Part shown: positions 20,219-32,455 of the stretch, piece after piece
Layout: every line of letters starts with the position of its first letter
Position numbering within the stretch: position 1 is the first letter of the stretch
Source: Phlebopus portentosus
Taxonomy: Eukaryota; Basidiomycota; Agaricomycetes; Boletales; Boletinellaceae
Assembly (NCBI GenBank): GCA_037892935.1
Contig: JAYXKI010000001.1
Location: forward strand, 2,356,001-2,420,000
Direction of reading: 5' to 3'
DNA: 64,000 nucleotides
Made by a program: the position numbers and the translations under genes
Notes under the pieces: model-generated
Seen by the model: only the letters and a program-made list of their open reading frames with translations
What the model was told of the DNA's origin: nothing
Databases searched by the model: none

Positions 20219-21353
20219 TGGACGTGAGCCAGAAAGACTGTGTTGGTGGGACGAGTATAAAATGGAGTATTGAACATCATAAATTTATTTTGGACCTGGC
20301 TGGCTGGCACACGTTCGTTAAGGTTTACGTGGCGCCAGTCAGGGCATCATTATGTAATAATGTCGATCGACGACAGATGTTCTTTCCGCATTGGTAAGGT
20401 AAGAAAATACATCATGACAACATAGGCATTAGTATTTCAACAGCGGGCAAGCCCGGTTGCATCATCATCAAACTTAGGAAAAACTTCAGAATCAGGGGTG
20501 TCGACCACGTCATCGAACGGCTGGACAATACTGTACATAGACCTAGCCGTGCTTCGGCCTTTGTAGAAGCAGAGAAGGCAAGTCTCAGGGATAAATGACA
20601 ATGTCCATTCCCCGGTCCGGTACTTGGCAGCCACAATATTAATTAGACGGGGTGACTGATGGCTTTCCCGCCGTTCTTCATTGGCCGAGCTCCGTGACAG
20701 TGACACGACGCGTCAAGTTACTTTTTGTTCCTTTAAGCTTACCGTCATCTCTGTGGAAAACATGTTCTGTCTGCCCTATCCTGCCGCGGACCGGGACCCG
20801 GACGGGACTGGGAGCAAGAAGATGCCGAGTACGGATCAAATAATAGAATAATGCTGGCTGGCATAGGATATGAAAAGCAACCACACCGATCGATTGCCGG
20901 AAGAGAACGGCACAGCCGTCCTGACGAAACATCGTATTTAGTTCCATTTGCCCTACGTCATCGGGTTCATCCCTGCTCTCGTCGTGTCCGTCCGTCAAGT
21001 CAATTCGCTTCATCCCTTTTATTACTATATTTTCCACTTTTAATGCTTGCTAGTCTCGCTCTTCATTGCCCTTGTATTCTCTGTCTGTTCTCCCCCCCCC
21101 CCCCCCCGGCCGACTGGTTCCCTCTCGCCTCAGCTTAGCTCCTGCATCAACATATAACACATGTTGTGATATGACGCTGATTTTTCTCCGTCTGGACTCC
21201 TGCCTCGTCTTCTCGCACGCGTCATAGGTTTGTATATTGGTGTTCCTCTCGGATCTCCTTTTTCCACATTAAGCACCCTCGCAATCTCTCTCAAATAACT
21301 CCACTATTTGCCTCGGATAGGAAGAGAAATACACGCGGCTCACTTGCGACTAA
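20219..21353. other. 1.1-kb intergenic region with C16 tract
   Basis: Promoter region shared by the minus-strand GNAT gene and the plus-strand O-GlcNAc transferase gene. A C16 run lies at 21092-21107, after a T/C-rich stretch. A minus-strand frame of 89 codons at 20437-20706 is open but has no recognisable domain, and I do not call it a gene. No repeat boundaries were found. Confidence 0.45.
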
Positions 21354-24300
21354 ATGTATTCCAGCACTGCATGCGATTCTCCTCCTTTCAATGCCCTTAC
21401 AACTGACTTTATCGGTCTCGTCTTGCCAGACCTGCATTCTGGCGGCCATTTCCCTGTCACAACATCCATGCCTCTTTCATCTTTCAACGAGGCTACCTCG
21501 TCTTCCGGGCCTCAAGCGTCCCGCGGGACTCGTCTTGCCGCTTCGCACCCACCTAACTCATCCAGATCTTACAATCCCACTCTCGATCCTGGGGATCAAA
21601 GCGATGTTCAAAGTCAAGAAAACACTGTGCCAACAGGGACTTCCTTGCCTTTGACACCGTATCCAGGAAGTGCTCCTCAGCTGCCCGGATCTTTCTCCGG
21701 GAGCTTAAGAGCAGGATACACCGCGAGTAACTTTGTCAGGACTGCATTGTCAATGCTAATGCAGAGCAATATTCTTCAGCCTCCCTCGTCAGGCCTCACA
21801 GTACCAAACCCACTTGCCAGTACACTTGCTCGAGATTCCCTCCTAATTTATGCGCACAAGATTTTTAATTCATTTTCTGTCCCTGGGTCAGCTATGAAGA
21901 ATTCTCACGAGCCCGCAGACGTCACATCGCCTGACCATCCGTACAACAGCCAGCTACTGCCTCTCTTGCAACGGTTACGGACTCTGCATCCTGAACATCT
22001 TCCAACCCTTCTTCTTCTAGGCTGTGCGCTTTATGCCGTCGGAAATTATAAAGAAAGCCTTGCTGTCAACGAAGACATTTTACAAATCGACGCGAATTTT
22101 GTAAGCCAAATAGACACCTCCAGTCGACTTGCTTATCGAATCCCAGCAGGTTGAAGCAATGTCAAACATAGGAACCACATTGAATGCAATGGGCCGACAG
22201 GCAGATGCAATTCAATGGTGGTGGAAGGCCGTGAACCACAGACCTTATTATTGGGATGCTGTAGTATGTCTATGGTATTTGACGTTGTGAAAGAACCCTG
22301 TGCTAACACGAGAACTTAGAATAATCTCCTCGGTGCCCTAGTCGCGGAAGAGCAGAGCAGGCAATGCCACTCGTTGTTCGACAGGAAATATGCCGAACCT
22401 CTGCGGCTTTGCGAAACTATTCAAACGCGGCTCCTCGGTAATAACGGAGAATTCCTGGTGTCGATTGCACCTCGGGATTTACATCATCTTCAGAATATAT
22501 TTTATGTGAGCGGAAGCATACGATGCCTGTCGGGTCATGCATCAGTCCGTAATGGACTCCGCGACTTTACCCAAGCGATTGAGGTCCTTCTTCATGTCAA
22601 AGGCCCAGGTGCAACAACGCGTTATAACTTCCGGCACCTATTATTGGCCGGCTGTCTGGGAGGACTCGTGGTCAGTTCATCTGTACCGGAGTCCATCGCC
22701 CAGCTTGCGCAAGGTATGGGATACGCGACTGAGTCGCAGGTCCCACAGATAGCGAGCTTTGACCTTTTAGAGTTTGCGCGGAACGCGGATGATGGACTTT
22801 GGCGACTCATCATCGCCGAAGGTGACGGGACGTTCCCTCCATTCTTTGCGTCACCACAGCAGACGTCAAACTTGACTGGAGCGATATTCAAAACGTCTTT
22901 CGGCGTTTTTCCCTCGCTCTGCACATGGTCTGAAGCTGAAAACCGTTTAAAGAGACCTCCCGAAGACGTGGCAAGTAAGGGGAGCGAGCTGGCTTCAAAT
23001 ATATTGCTCAGTATCGCGAAAGTTGTTCAGGAGTCCAAGTCAGCCACAGTACAACTGCCGAGATTCGACCACTTGATCCACGTAGGCTCTTCGCTTTCGT
23101 TGTTACTATGCTATCTTGCCTTCGCCGTGTTTCCATCCCCGTCTGCGTGCAATAATCTTGGGATCATCCTCTCCACCACGCCTTGGATGGATGCAAAGGC
23201 ATCCGATGCTTATGGCCTCGCAAGAGCATATTATGAGAAGGGCCTCGAACTTGATCCTGGACATGCTCATCTGCTAACGAATATGGGTTCATTGTTGGTG
23301 TGTTGCTTATGATGCAGGTCTTCATGAGCAGAGCTAATTTTTATGCAAGAAAGAGGCAGGTCAAATCATGAGTGCAGTAGAGTGCGCTTCTTGATGTTCA
23401 TTCTATTATTGGAGATATCGTAACTTCTGACGACTTGATAGGATGTATACGCGTGCCGTACAAGCAAATCCAACGTTCGACATAGCATTGGCCAACCTTG
23501 CTAATGCTCTAAAAGATTTGGTATGTCACCCATGTGCGACTTTGTTATTGTGATCATTTGATGTTTCGAAATAGGGTCGTTTGCCAGAGTCTCTTGCAAT
23601 TTACCGTAAAGCAATAGCGGTCAACAGTGAATTGCCAGAAGCATTATGCGGACTGGCACATACGGCGTGGTCAATCTGCGATTGGCGGGGCTTCGGGCAT
23701 ACCGACCCAAAGGTCGCCATTGATACAAACGGCAACTTAGATCGCGGGAGTACTCGGGAGACGGGTTTGATGCCCAAGCTCATTCTGATGACACAGAGAC
23801 AACTATCCGCAGCATACGAGCAGAATGTGGGACTAGTAAAGACGATTGGATCAATGGAACACTGGATAGCCTGGATAGAAGAAAGCGTTGATATGAACCT
23901 TTCTGACGAGCAGCGAAGGCGCTGGATATCGTACCTGCAGCCATTTTTTGATAATCCAGAAGAAAGGGTCTCAAGAGAAGGGCTCAATGAGGGGAGCTTC
24001 GTAATCCGAGTCGTCGAGTGGTTGACGCGTCATCTCCAATGGAGATGGTTTATTGACGCCTTCGGGAGTACTGCATTTCAAAGCCAGAAATTGCCGGTAC
24101 TCGACATGAATGCTATTCGTCATACGGGAAACATATACAATAGACCTCAATTACCCCCATCGGCTTCACTTCCATTGATGCCTTCCGTTCTTCCATTTCA
24201 CACGGTGGGTTTGACGTATCTATACTTTATGAGAGTCTGATGTCATTGATCCTGAAGTTCATCTATCCGTTGAGTGCTCGAGAAATCAGGCTGGTTGCGC

Positions 24301-26473
24301 ATCGAAACGCTGCTCGTGTCTCTCATTCTACACTTACGTGCTCCTGGCTCCCTGAATATGTCTATCCACCACCACCACCTCCTGGTCCTAAGATCAACGT
24401 AGGATACGTTTCAAGTGACTTCGCGTGAGTATAAGACACTAGACGCAAGCTGCAATCATCGGTAATTTGACTAACGATTGTCAGCGACCACCCAACGGCA
24501 CATCTTATCAGTTCCATTTTTGGCATGCACGACAGGACGAAGTTTTCTGTGTTCGCCTATGCAACGAGTGTGTCCGATGGCTCGGCATATCGAGCGAAGA
24601 TCGAAGAGCAAGTAGAAACCTTCCGGGACGTATCCACTTGGACTACACAAGCGATTGTTGAAGGAATACTCAAAGATGAAATTCACATACGTCAGTAACA
24701 TCGTGTTGATTGAATTGGATCTGCTACTGAATGCTACTGATTGCTACTGACTGTTTCCTAGTTGTGAACTTGAATGGCTACACGAAGGGCGCCCGCAATG
24801 ACATCTTCGCCGCGAGACCTTGCCCAGTCCAGATATCCTTTCTTGGATTTGCAGGAACACTCGCCTCCGGTAGTCAAACAGTCTGTTTATTTTTACGATT
24901 AATACCGAGATATAGCCTTTAGGTTGGTGCGACTATCTCATTTGTGACCGAATCGCATGTCCGCCGAGCACTCGCGCATGCGAGCTCTGCGACAAGCAAG
25001 GTTCTATGCCCAGTGCCTTGCCTGAAGAGACTTCGAACGGTCTTGACTACGATCTCGGACCGGATCCGGAATCAATGGCGGAGTGGAAATAGTAAGTCAT
25101 CTCGACATTTCGACAACTCCTGTGCCTGTAGATCTGATCTCTCTCGACAGTATTGAAAGACTCATTTATATGCCGGTAAATGAAAACAGATGTGTCGAAT
25201 GGTTCCTCGATCTCAGACCACAGAACAGCATACATACCTTGTGACGGACCACAAGCAAACATACGGTACTAACGCGCGACATGAGCTACCGAAAGACCTG
25301 CTTGGGCAATGGAATAGTGCAGAGGAAAGGCGAATTCAACTGAGACACCAATTATTTCCGGATGTTTTTGAGTACGACCGTCCCTCTTCCGATTAGTCGT
25401 ATGGCTAACATTGTCGATATTATTAATAGCGAGACGATAATATTTGCAAATTTCAACCAGGTATGCAACAATCATCTAATAAGGCATTGGCGCTGACCCC
25501 TATCAAGATGTACAAGGTAGGAAGCGTCGTTACTTCAAAATCCTGGTACCACTGATCGAAACAACCTATGTTCATAGTTTGATCCCGTAAGTGGTCTAGA
25601 TTGCTGGTTATTCTGATCCTTAGACAGTTCTCGTATTTCAGTCCATTTTTGCGACATGGCTGCGCATCTTGAAACGCGTACCGAATAGCGTCCTATGGCT
25701 TTTACGTTTTCCACCTGCTGGAGAGGAGCATCTCCTCCGTACTGCCTCACAGTGGGCAGGTCCAGAAATCGCGTCCCGTGTACGCCTCACAGACGTGGCC
25801 GTGAAGGATGAACATATTGAACGAGCAAGGGTAGCAGATATCTTCCTAGATACTGTTGAGGTTAGTCCTGAGGAGTAGCCATTGTGAAGCACATCTGATC
25901 GTTTCGCAAAGTGCAATGCTCACACTGTAGCCGCAGAGTGAGTTAGTCTCGCAGACACAGTTAATCTCGCTGATACAGTATTTCAAGCGTCATTTGGGGA
26001 GGAATTCCTATCATAACATGGCCCAAATACACATTCAAGATGTGTTCTCGAGCTGGAGCAAGCATTGCATCTGCGACAGGTTTCGGGTCCCAAATGGTAG
26101 TGGATTCTCTGAAGGCCTATGAAGAAAGAGCAGTAAGCCTAGCCTTAAGCGTAACACCTTCTGCATTTGAAAGATTTGGCGGCGAAAGAAGGCGGGGAGA
26201 ACTTGCTGATTTGCGATTCAATCTCTTTAAAAATCGCGAACGCATGCCTCTATTTGACTGTCAGAGGTGGACGCAAAACCTTGAAAAAGGTCTGGCTCAT
26301 CGTGACCGAATCTTCGTGCTTAAGCTAACCATATAATCATTGCAGGATACATCGAAGCCTGGAAAAGATGGGTCCGCGGTGGAACCACGACACATTTCAA
26401 TGTGGAAGGCAGTTCTCAACACCGCTATGAGAGATGTAATGGCTTTATTTGGATACGGGATGAAGGCACATAA
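21354..26473 (+). CDS. O-GlcNAc transferase-like protein (TPR + GT41)
   Basis: Predicted UDP-GlcNAc:protein O-linked glycosyltransferase of nucleus/cytosol. My model has 19 exons and 1373 residues: 21354-22100, 22150-22263, 22320-23297, 23350-23381, 23442-23520, 23575-24204, 24258-24424, 24485-24690, 24762-24869, 24923-25091, 25151-25175, 25229-25371, 25430-25460, 25508-25516, 25579-25587, 25642-25860, 25912-25937, 25988-26289, 26346-26473. A disordered Ser/Pro N-terminus precedes TPR-like helices ([50 protein letters not shown]). The GT41 domain shows [57 protein letters not shown] and [11 protein letters not shown]. The His of DHPTAH and the Lys of NQMYK align with the catalytic His498 and Lys842 positions of human OGT (from memory). 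That Lys is encoded by a 9-nt exon. The acceptor at 22146/22149 is an ambiguous NAGNAG. The last exon ends soon after [10 protein letters not shown]. Confidence 0.9.
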
Positions 26474-26530
26474 TTACTACTTAGCATGTGTGCTCGCGTG
26501 AAGCAGAAAGATACTCGTGTGATTGTCGCC

Positions 26531-27266
26531 TCATGGCTGCGGTGGACTAGTCGTTTGGTACCCACCGGGCGCTTGAGGCGGGGGCGGGGCAGCATGTGAT
26601 GGAGCAGGAGGTGCGGCAGGAGGTGCAGGAGGTCTGGGGTGCGACTCTACGTCACGTCCAGCGTCTACGTCTTGGTAGCCATTCCTGCCACCTGCAAGGG
26701 AAGTGAAGCCACCAGGCATAGACCAGACTTGAGATAAAACAATTACATTCATTAGTCGTAAATACGAGTAATTCAATGTATGAATCACCTGTCGGACCAC
26801 CGAGGTCACCGCCCCGGATGTTCAGTCCCGAAAGGTGATCGCCGCGCTGACGAAGAGCAGTCACGAAAGCAAGCGCAGTGGGAGCCTGGAAAGTAAAGCA
26901 GAGTCAGTAAAGGACTTTTTACGCTTCTCGAGTCGAACCTTCAAGAACAGAATAAGAAGGGAAACCAGCTTGATGAACCAGTTTTGATGATGCCTTGCCA
27001 TCCAAATGATGTCGAACACTGCCGATGAGGCCACAAGACCTGTGAACTTATACGGGTATTAGAGGAAAATGTAACACGAGCGCTTGAAAATGTGGACGTA
27101 CCAGCCTCAACGACTGATTTGACTCTGTGCTCTCTTGTGCATACACACCGAAGAGGAAAATCGGGAGATTGTATGTCGGCGAGGTGAACGGACTAATAAT
27201 GAAGGACAGACCAGCCTCGAGGACGACGAGGCTTCGAGGGTCCAAACTTTGCAAGTAGTCTGCCAT
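26531..27266 (-). CDS. AGTRAP-like multi-pass membrane protein
   Basis: Minus-strand exons are 27266-27102, 27046-26939, 26885-26789 and 26727-26531, giving 188 residues. Three or four hydrophobic segments (LVVLEAGLSFIISPF, YNLPIFLFGVYA, FTGLVASSAVFDIIWM, WFIKLVSLLILFLKAPTALAF) are followed by a hydrophilic, Pro/Ala-rich cytoplasmic tail (RPPAPPAAPPAP and similar). Size, helix spacing and the SNQSLRLFTGLVASSAVFDIIW region resemble the type-1 angiotensin II receptor-associated protein (AGTRAP) family, which has small fungal members of unknown role in the secretory pathway. It is convergent with the O-GlcNAc transferase gene (57 bp between stops) and divergent from DPH7. The family call is moderate; the gene structure is well supported. 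Confidence 0.72.
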
Positions 27267-27409
27267 GACTTTTCAAGGTGGTAGACGCAGTGAAAGGAGA
27301 CACGTTGGTACGCGCCCTGTAATGTGATGCTGATGGTGCGCCACGCAAATTGCCGATCCAGAACCTATCATATCACGTTTCCCAAAAACGCACTCTGATC
27401 GAAACTACA
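27267..27409. promoter_or_regulatory. Divergent promoter, AGTRAP-like / DPH7
   Basis: Only 143 bp separate the two divergent start codons (27266 minus, 27410 plus). No TATA box or known factor site is obvious. Upstream in-frame non-ATG codons at 27350 are not needed for the DPH7 protein. Confidence 0.45.
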
Positions 27410-28854
27410 ATGAGGCTCGATACCATCTATCCAGCCGATTCTGTTGAATTCTGCCCTGTACAAGGATACCATGATATCCTCGCTTGTGGAACTTACAAAC
27501 TTGTCGAGAGTCCTACTACCTCACTTGAACAAGAGTCTGAATCAGGAGAATCCACTATCACGACTCATCGGAAGAGGATAGGCAAATGCATTTTGCTCAA
27601 GGCTCATTCAAGTCAAGACGATGAAAGATTGTGAGCCGCTCGAAAATCTCGTTTCAGTCAAATTATTTCTAATTCGTCAGAGAAACCTCGCAAGAAATCG
27701 ACATGCCGGCCATACTGGACATGAAATGGTACATTTCATATGCGCAAGCTTCAGCTCCAGCGGATCGGACGCTAAAGGAAATATTATAAACAGGTCTCAC
27801 TCATCTAGCTTGCTGGCCATTGCGGACTCTGAAGGTCATGTCTCTCTTCATGAGCTAGACACGGAGGTACGGGTTGATGAAACTGGAAAGTATGGGTTCG
27901 AAGTATCGACACAGCAGGCCCGTCTCACGGAGATCCAAAACGTACAATGCCGTCCAAAGGACACCTTGTGCTTATCATTAGACTGGTCAAACAGGCGAAA
28001 TGAAAGGTTAGCTTCTCTTTTTACTTTCTTCTGGTAGCTGATGTGATACAGAGGTGACGGATGCATAGCCGTTTCCTGCTCAGACGGCTCATTATCAGTA
28101 TTGCAGCCGGATACAAGCGGATGTTTCGCTGAAACACGATCCTGGCATGGTCATGACTTCGAGGCATGGATTATTGCCTGGGATTATTGGAATACCAATA
28201 TTGTTTATTCTGGTACGCGTTTCGTTCTTATTGACGCTCAAATAACAGGACGGTGACTACAGGCGGCGATGACCTGAAGTTGAGAGGGTGGGATATACGA
28301 CAAGATGATCATTCGCCAATTTTCGTTAACAAAAAGTACGATTCGGGTACATTACACGCTGATAGAGTATTTAACTCTGCGTAGCTTCCATGCCGGAGTA
28401 ACGTCTATTCAATGTCATCCACACAACGAAAATATCCTTGCCGTTGGAAGGTAGGCCAATCCGAGTTCCAATCAAACCTCAGAATTTCAGACAAATAAAT
28501 AGTTATGATGCTACTGTGCGCATTTTCGATACCCGAAAGCCGCTTGTACCTATCACGCAGGCTGATGTCGGAGGCGGCGCTTGGCGAGTCAAGTGGCACC
28601 CGAGTCCTGCAAGAGGCACAGATATCCTAGTCGCATGTATGCATGATGGCTTCAAGGTCGTCCGTTTCTCACCTTCAATTATTTCCTCGAATAATGCGCA
28701 GTCGGAGAACAGTGAAGAATGGAAAACGTTAAAGCGTTTTGATGCGCATGAGAGTCTCGCATATGGCGTCGATTGGGCTTATGGAGGAGCAGAAGATACA
28801 TTAATCGCAAGTTGTTCGTTCTACGATCATGTTCTGTATACTTGGAAAGGGTAG
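27410..28854 (+). CDS. DPH7: Diphthine methyltransferase/methylesterase, WD40 protein DPH7
   Basis: Removes the methyl ester of methylated diphthine on elongation factor 2, allowing the final amidation to diphthamide. Exons are 27410-27630, 27681-27728, 27794-28006, 28052-28212, 28263-28335, 28385-28450 and 28503-28854 (377 residues). WD40-type blades are visible: [103 protein letters not shown] and WAYGGAEDTLIASCSFYDHVLYTW. GGGAWRVKWHPS is the family-specific motif. The start ATG was chosen because MRLDTIYPADSVEFCP is the normal beginning. It ends tail-to-tail with the TMEM135-like gene. Confidence 0.92.
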
Positions 28855-28950
28855 CAATTATGGACGAAGAGACTGGTATATAGATTGTTCTTCTATATCT
28901 TTGGATCTACTCGGTTCAAATTATGTGAATAAATCTTGCTCTTATTTGAG

Positions 28951-30891
28951 TCAACCTCTCGGCATGCCCTTGAGGATGAACATAGCTGTCCAGCGGCTCA
29001 AACCGCGCAAAGTTTCTGGGTAATGCCTCGATGCGGTGACGATAGACGCCAAAGATAGTGAGAATGCAAGGCTAACCAAGCTGGTCAGTCAAAATGATGA
29101 TATAGGTCATTACCTTGTACTACGCACCGTTCCATGGCCATCAAGCTCTTAGTACCACTCCTCAGCCAAGACTCGCTGAGAAGAGTTCGGAGAGCCCGAG
29201 GAAGGACATAAAGAGCAATTTCGCCTCGTCTTCTTCCCTGTTCTATCCAGATGCTGCCTCCGCAAACCAAGCACCCTGCCATGATGCATCCGAATGGGCC
29301 GTCGATAAAGTTGTGCGATAATCGAGGGAAGAGACGTGCGATACCCCATGACCGCGTGAAGCATACCGCTGACCAGACAGAGGATATAAAGACGGACAGA
29401 AAGAGCGACGAGCGAACTAAGGACAGAATAAGTTTCTTCAGAACGACCGAGGAAAGAAGCTCTTTTGGTCTGGTCAGCAAGACAGGTAAAAAGTGAACCT
29501 GTCGGGAAGTTCGATGAATAAAGGTGATCAGACGGTGCATCTAACACGTACAGGAGTATAAAGCGCGAGAGCTTCCAGGAAACCAAGTCCGCCTCTCGCC
29601 AACGAATTTGCAGCACAGCTGCCACCGACACCTCCAGAGATAACAGAGCTTCCAACACCTCCATGCACTATCTCGCATGGAAGTCCACCGACACCGGTCC
29701 TGCCGTGTACACCGAGCGCCTTCCAAGATGCCTCTGATACCTTTCCTCCGTATTCTGGCAGATGAAGAGAATCGCCCCACGAATGCGGGTATCCTAAGTC
29801 CGCAGCCATCGTCGAAAGCAACAAATGTGATTCCGGTTTACCATAACCCCAAGCTCCCTTTCTAAGCCTACGCAATGCTTCTAAGAGCCGCTCGTCTACG
29901 TTTGCTAGAGCTCCAATCCTGAAAATGATTAGGTCGGGACAGAAATCATATTCGACAGTCGTACCATCTGACATAGCTACGGGGTAGTCTGTGATATTCG
30001 GGTCAGTGAAGGCGGTGGAATATCAAGCTGATGATTATCACCTCTCAGGCCGATAGAAAAAGCACCACATTATCCTAGCATGAGGGCAATCAATCCTATG
30101 TATATGAAGTAACAAGCTGATTCCTCGTACCTTGCAGAAGCAGCCCAGAAAACGAAAGCATCAAGCTTGTCAGTGAGAACTGCAACCTTTTTCCGTAATA
30201 ACCGGTTCCTATCGACTGATGATTCACCAGACATCTCCGCTTGTTTGTTATCCACGACTTTTTCCGCATGCTGATGGAAGAAACGTTGAGCAAACGCGTC
30301 CAGAGCTCGTACGAGCAACAGCAAGGTGAGGTCAAGCGTTGGTGAGGACTTTCTGTCTCCTAATTCATCAATCGGAACCGTGAGTGGAATATCGGCCCTG
30401 TCCGTCAGCGAGGAGCGGCGGCGACTATGCATAAGGAGAATCGCCAAAAGGGACGTTATCGCATTGCAAATGAAAGTCTCGTAGAGCGGGCTGACTTCTG
30501 TACCTCGCAGAAGAACATCGGAAAGCACTGCAAGTCTATGCGCGTCAGCTTTGAATCGCGCTGCTTGTCCGAGTCTTTTTGTAAAGCGTTTCCAATAAAA
30601 CTCCAGAGCGGCACCTCCTCCGGCCGCAGCCGTCATAGCAAATGCAAAACCAGAGACGCTCAGCTCCTTCTTAAGGACCGAAGCGAGATTATTTCTCCTT
30701 TTCTTGTTCAATCTGCCTTCGGAGAGCAATGGAATGAGAACAGGACCGAGGGATAAAGAGAGCGAAAGCGCGTAAGTTCGCACCGCGATACGCGCTGGAT
30801 GGTCATTTTCTGGCCGCTGAAAGGCTTTTGGTATAATTCTATTGAGGATATTGTTAAGACTAGGATGAGACTTGAACCACTCCGGAGCCAT
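28951..30891 (-). CDS. TMEM135-like multi-pass membrane protein
   Basis: Minus-strand exons are 30891-30131, 30074-30042, 29988-29965, 29918-29552, 29498-29128 and 29080-28951, giving 561 residues. Support: an N-terminal half with hydrophobic helices (RTYALSLSLSLGPVLIPLL, FAFAMTAAAGGGAALEFYW), then RIMWCFFYRPERLPRSYVRWIGALANVDERLLEALRRLRKG, then GLPCEIVHGGVG...CAANSLARGGLGFLEALALYTPVHFLPVLL, and a C-terminal set of helices ending FILKGMPRG. The CE(I/L)VHG...C...F..AL..Y.PVH pattern is the conserved core of the TMEM135 / peroxisomal PMP52-like family, implicated in peroxisomal and mitochondrial dynamics and lipid handling. The 24-nt and 33-nt exons were placed by that conserved run. Its exact role in this fungus is unknown. 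Confidence 0.8.
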
Positions 30892-31133
30892 GTAGAGGTT
30901 GCGGCGAAAGCGGGTGAAGGAGTGCCATCATGAAACATAAAGTAAAATAAAACCGAACCGTTGGAGTGCGAGAAAGTCCAATCAACGTTATCACATGCGA
31001 TGGATGTGTGTCTAAATACGTAATACCGAATGTTATCCCGAAAATCTACAATAAATAAGAGGAATAAATATTGCTGTATGTACTATCTCGAAATAAAATG
31101 AAGGTAAGTAAGTAAACGATGCAATTATCGGAG

Positions 31134-32455
31134 CTATGATCGCAATGCTTCTTTCAATCGAGAAAGGTCAACGAAGGACGGGTTCGACTTGCTTATACCC
31201 AGCACTTCAGTCTCAGACAGGAGACCGCCTTTCGTCACCATCGCCAATAGTTGGATCCGGGAGGAAGGATAGATGAAAGAGTGTAAAATCTCGTCCTTCT
31301 AAAGATACCGTTAATTATTATGCCGAATAGAAGTGTTTACAAAAGTACTAACGTGAGCTCGAAGAAGTCCTGACATCGATTCAGCAACCGCCTTGCTCGA
31401 GTCGCTCTTAGTTGCAGCCCTGGTCCAGTCCTTCCAGGCGTCCAGTTTTCTGCCATCGCGCCCAAGCTCGTGCATAACCTGGCGTAAACGGGACCAGTCT
31501 TCATCATCTCCGTGCCAGACATCGTCATAATCCACAGAGATCTGCGCTTTCGGTTCCTTGGCGGCATGAACTGTAGGTTCCTCGTCGCTTTGCAGTGCAC
31601 TCAATGGCGGACGTTCCATGAGACGTATCCATCGGCGCCTTCTCACCCAAGCTCCCGCGTTTAAATGACCAGCATTCGACCGCCACCCTTTAGACCGGAA
31701 GAACCAGTTGTATTCAAAACCGTCATGCTGAACGAACTCGTCGCGCATGTCGACCATCCATTCTTTGCTTGCCCATCGCCAGTTCTCGTCCGGAAGGGGG
31801 AAATCCACCAGTGAAATATCGGGCTGAAGTGATTTCCGGACTAGTCGACCGTTGATTACAGATGAAGCAGGAGCTATTACAGAGAATGCCGGCGGATCCC
31901 TGGGAAGCAGAGATCGACTGGAGTATCGCCGTGAGATACTACAAGAAAGGAGGCAAGCATCTTCGGTTGAGTGAAGTTCAATAAATGAATAAAGTTCACA
32001 TACCCTCTCTGGTTCTCGTAGACCATAGCCCAACTATATAGATGCTTATCCTTTGAAGGGTCTTGCTCGTTGACTACGTCGATTAATATCTGACCGGTAT
32101 CTGACGACTGGGTAGCACGGGCGTCAGAAGTAGTGCTTTCTGTGCGTTGAGATGGACCTGGCTCCGGAACATTGGTCACCGGCACGATATAGACGGTCTC
32201 GCGGGTAACATCAAGGGGTGTGGTGGTGGTGGTGGTAGTGGTGGTTTCAGAATCAAACGTAAGAACACGAGAACGTTTCTCGAGCAACGTCGGGACTGCT
32301 TTTCCCTTTGAGAAGAGAGGAATGCGCCACGACTTGGAGAGGCGTTCTCTATCTGTGAAATTCCTCTGAGCCAAGTCAGAGTCCTCTGAAGGCCCAGACT
32401 CAGGCAAAGGTGGATAGGCTCCATTGTCAGAAGCATGGGAGATTGAGACCTCCAT
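31134..32455 (-). CDS. Dysferlin-domain protein (Pex24/Pex30/Spo73-type)
   Basis: Minus-strand exons are 32455-32004, 31938-31353 and 31295-31134, giving 399 residues. A Ser/Thr-rich N-terminus with a Thr9 run leads into the dysferlin N motif SWAMVYENQRGISRRYSSRSLLP. The dysferlin C motif follows: DENWRWASKEWMVDMRDEFVQHDGFEYNWFFRSKGW...WVRRRRWIRLM. The C-terminus has a helical ESMSGLLRAHDEILHSFIYPSSRIQLLAMV segment. In yeasts this domain occurs in ER-peroxisome peroxins (Pex30 group) and in the sporulation protein Spo73. No transmembrane helices are present here, so the soluble Spo73/Mug65-like form is the better comparison. The last intron was placed by the match beyond the in-frame stop. 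It is divergent from the HSCB gene. Confidence 0.82.

Noticed and set aside
20437..20706. 89-codon minus-strand frame (MSLSRSSANEERR...)
   Set aside because: Open and moderately protein-like, but lacks any family match I know, has no supporting splice signals and stands in the promoter region of the O-GlcNAc transferase gene.
29085..29540. Separate 151-residue minus-strand protein ending VVQGNDLYHHFD
   Set aside because: It is an exon of the TMEM135-like gene; a GTGCGT donor (intron 29081-29127) joins it to a conserved C-terminal exon ending FILKGMPRG.
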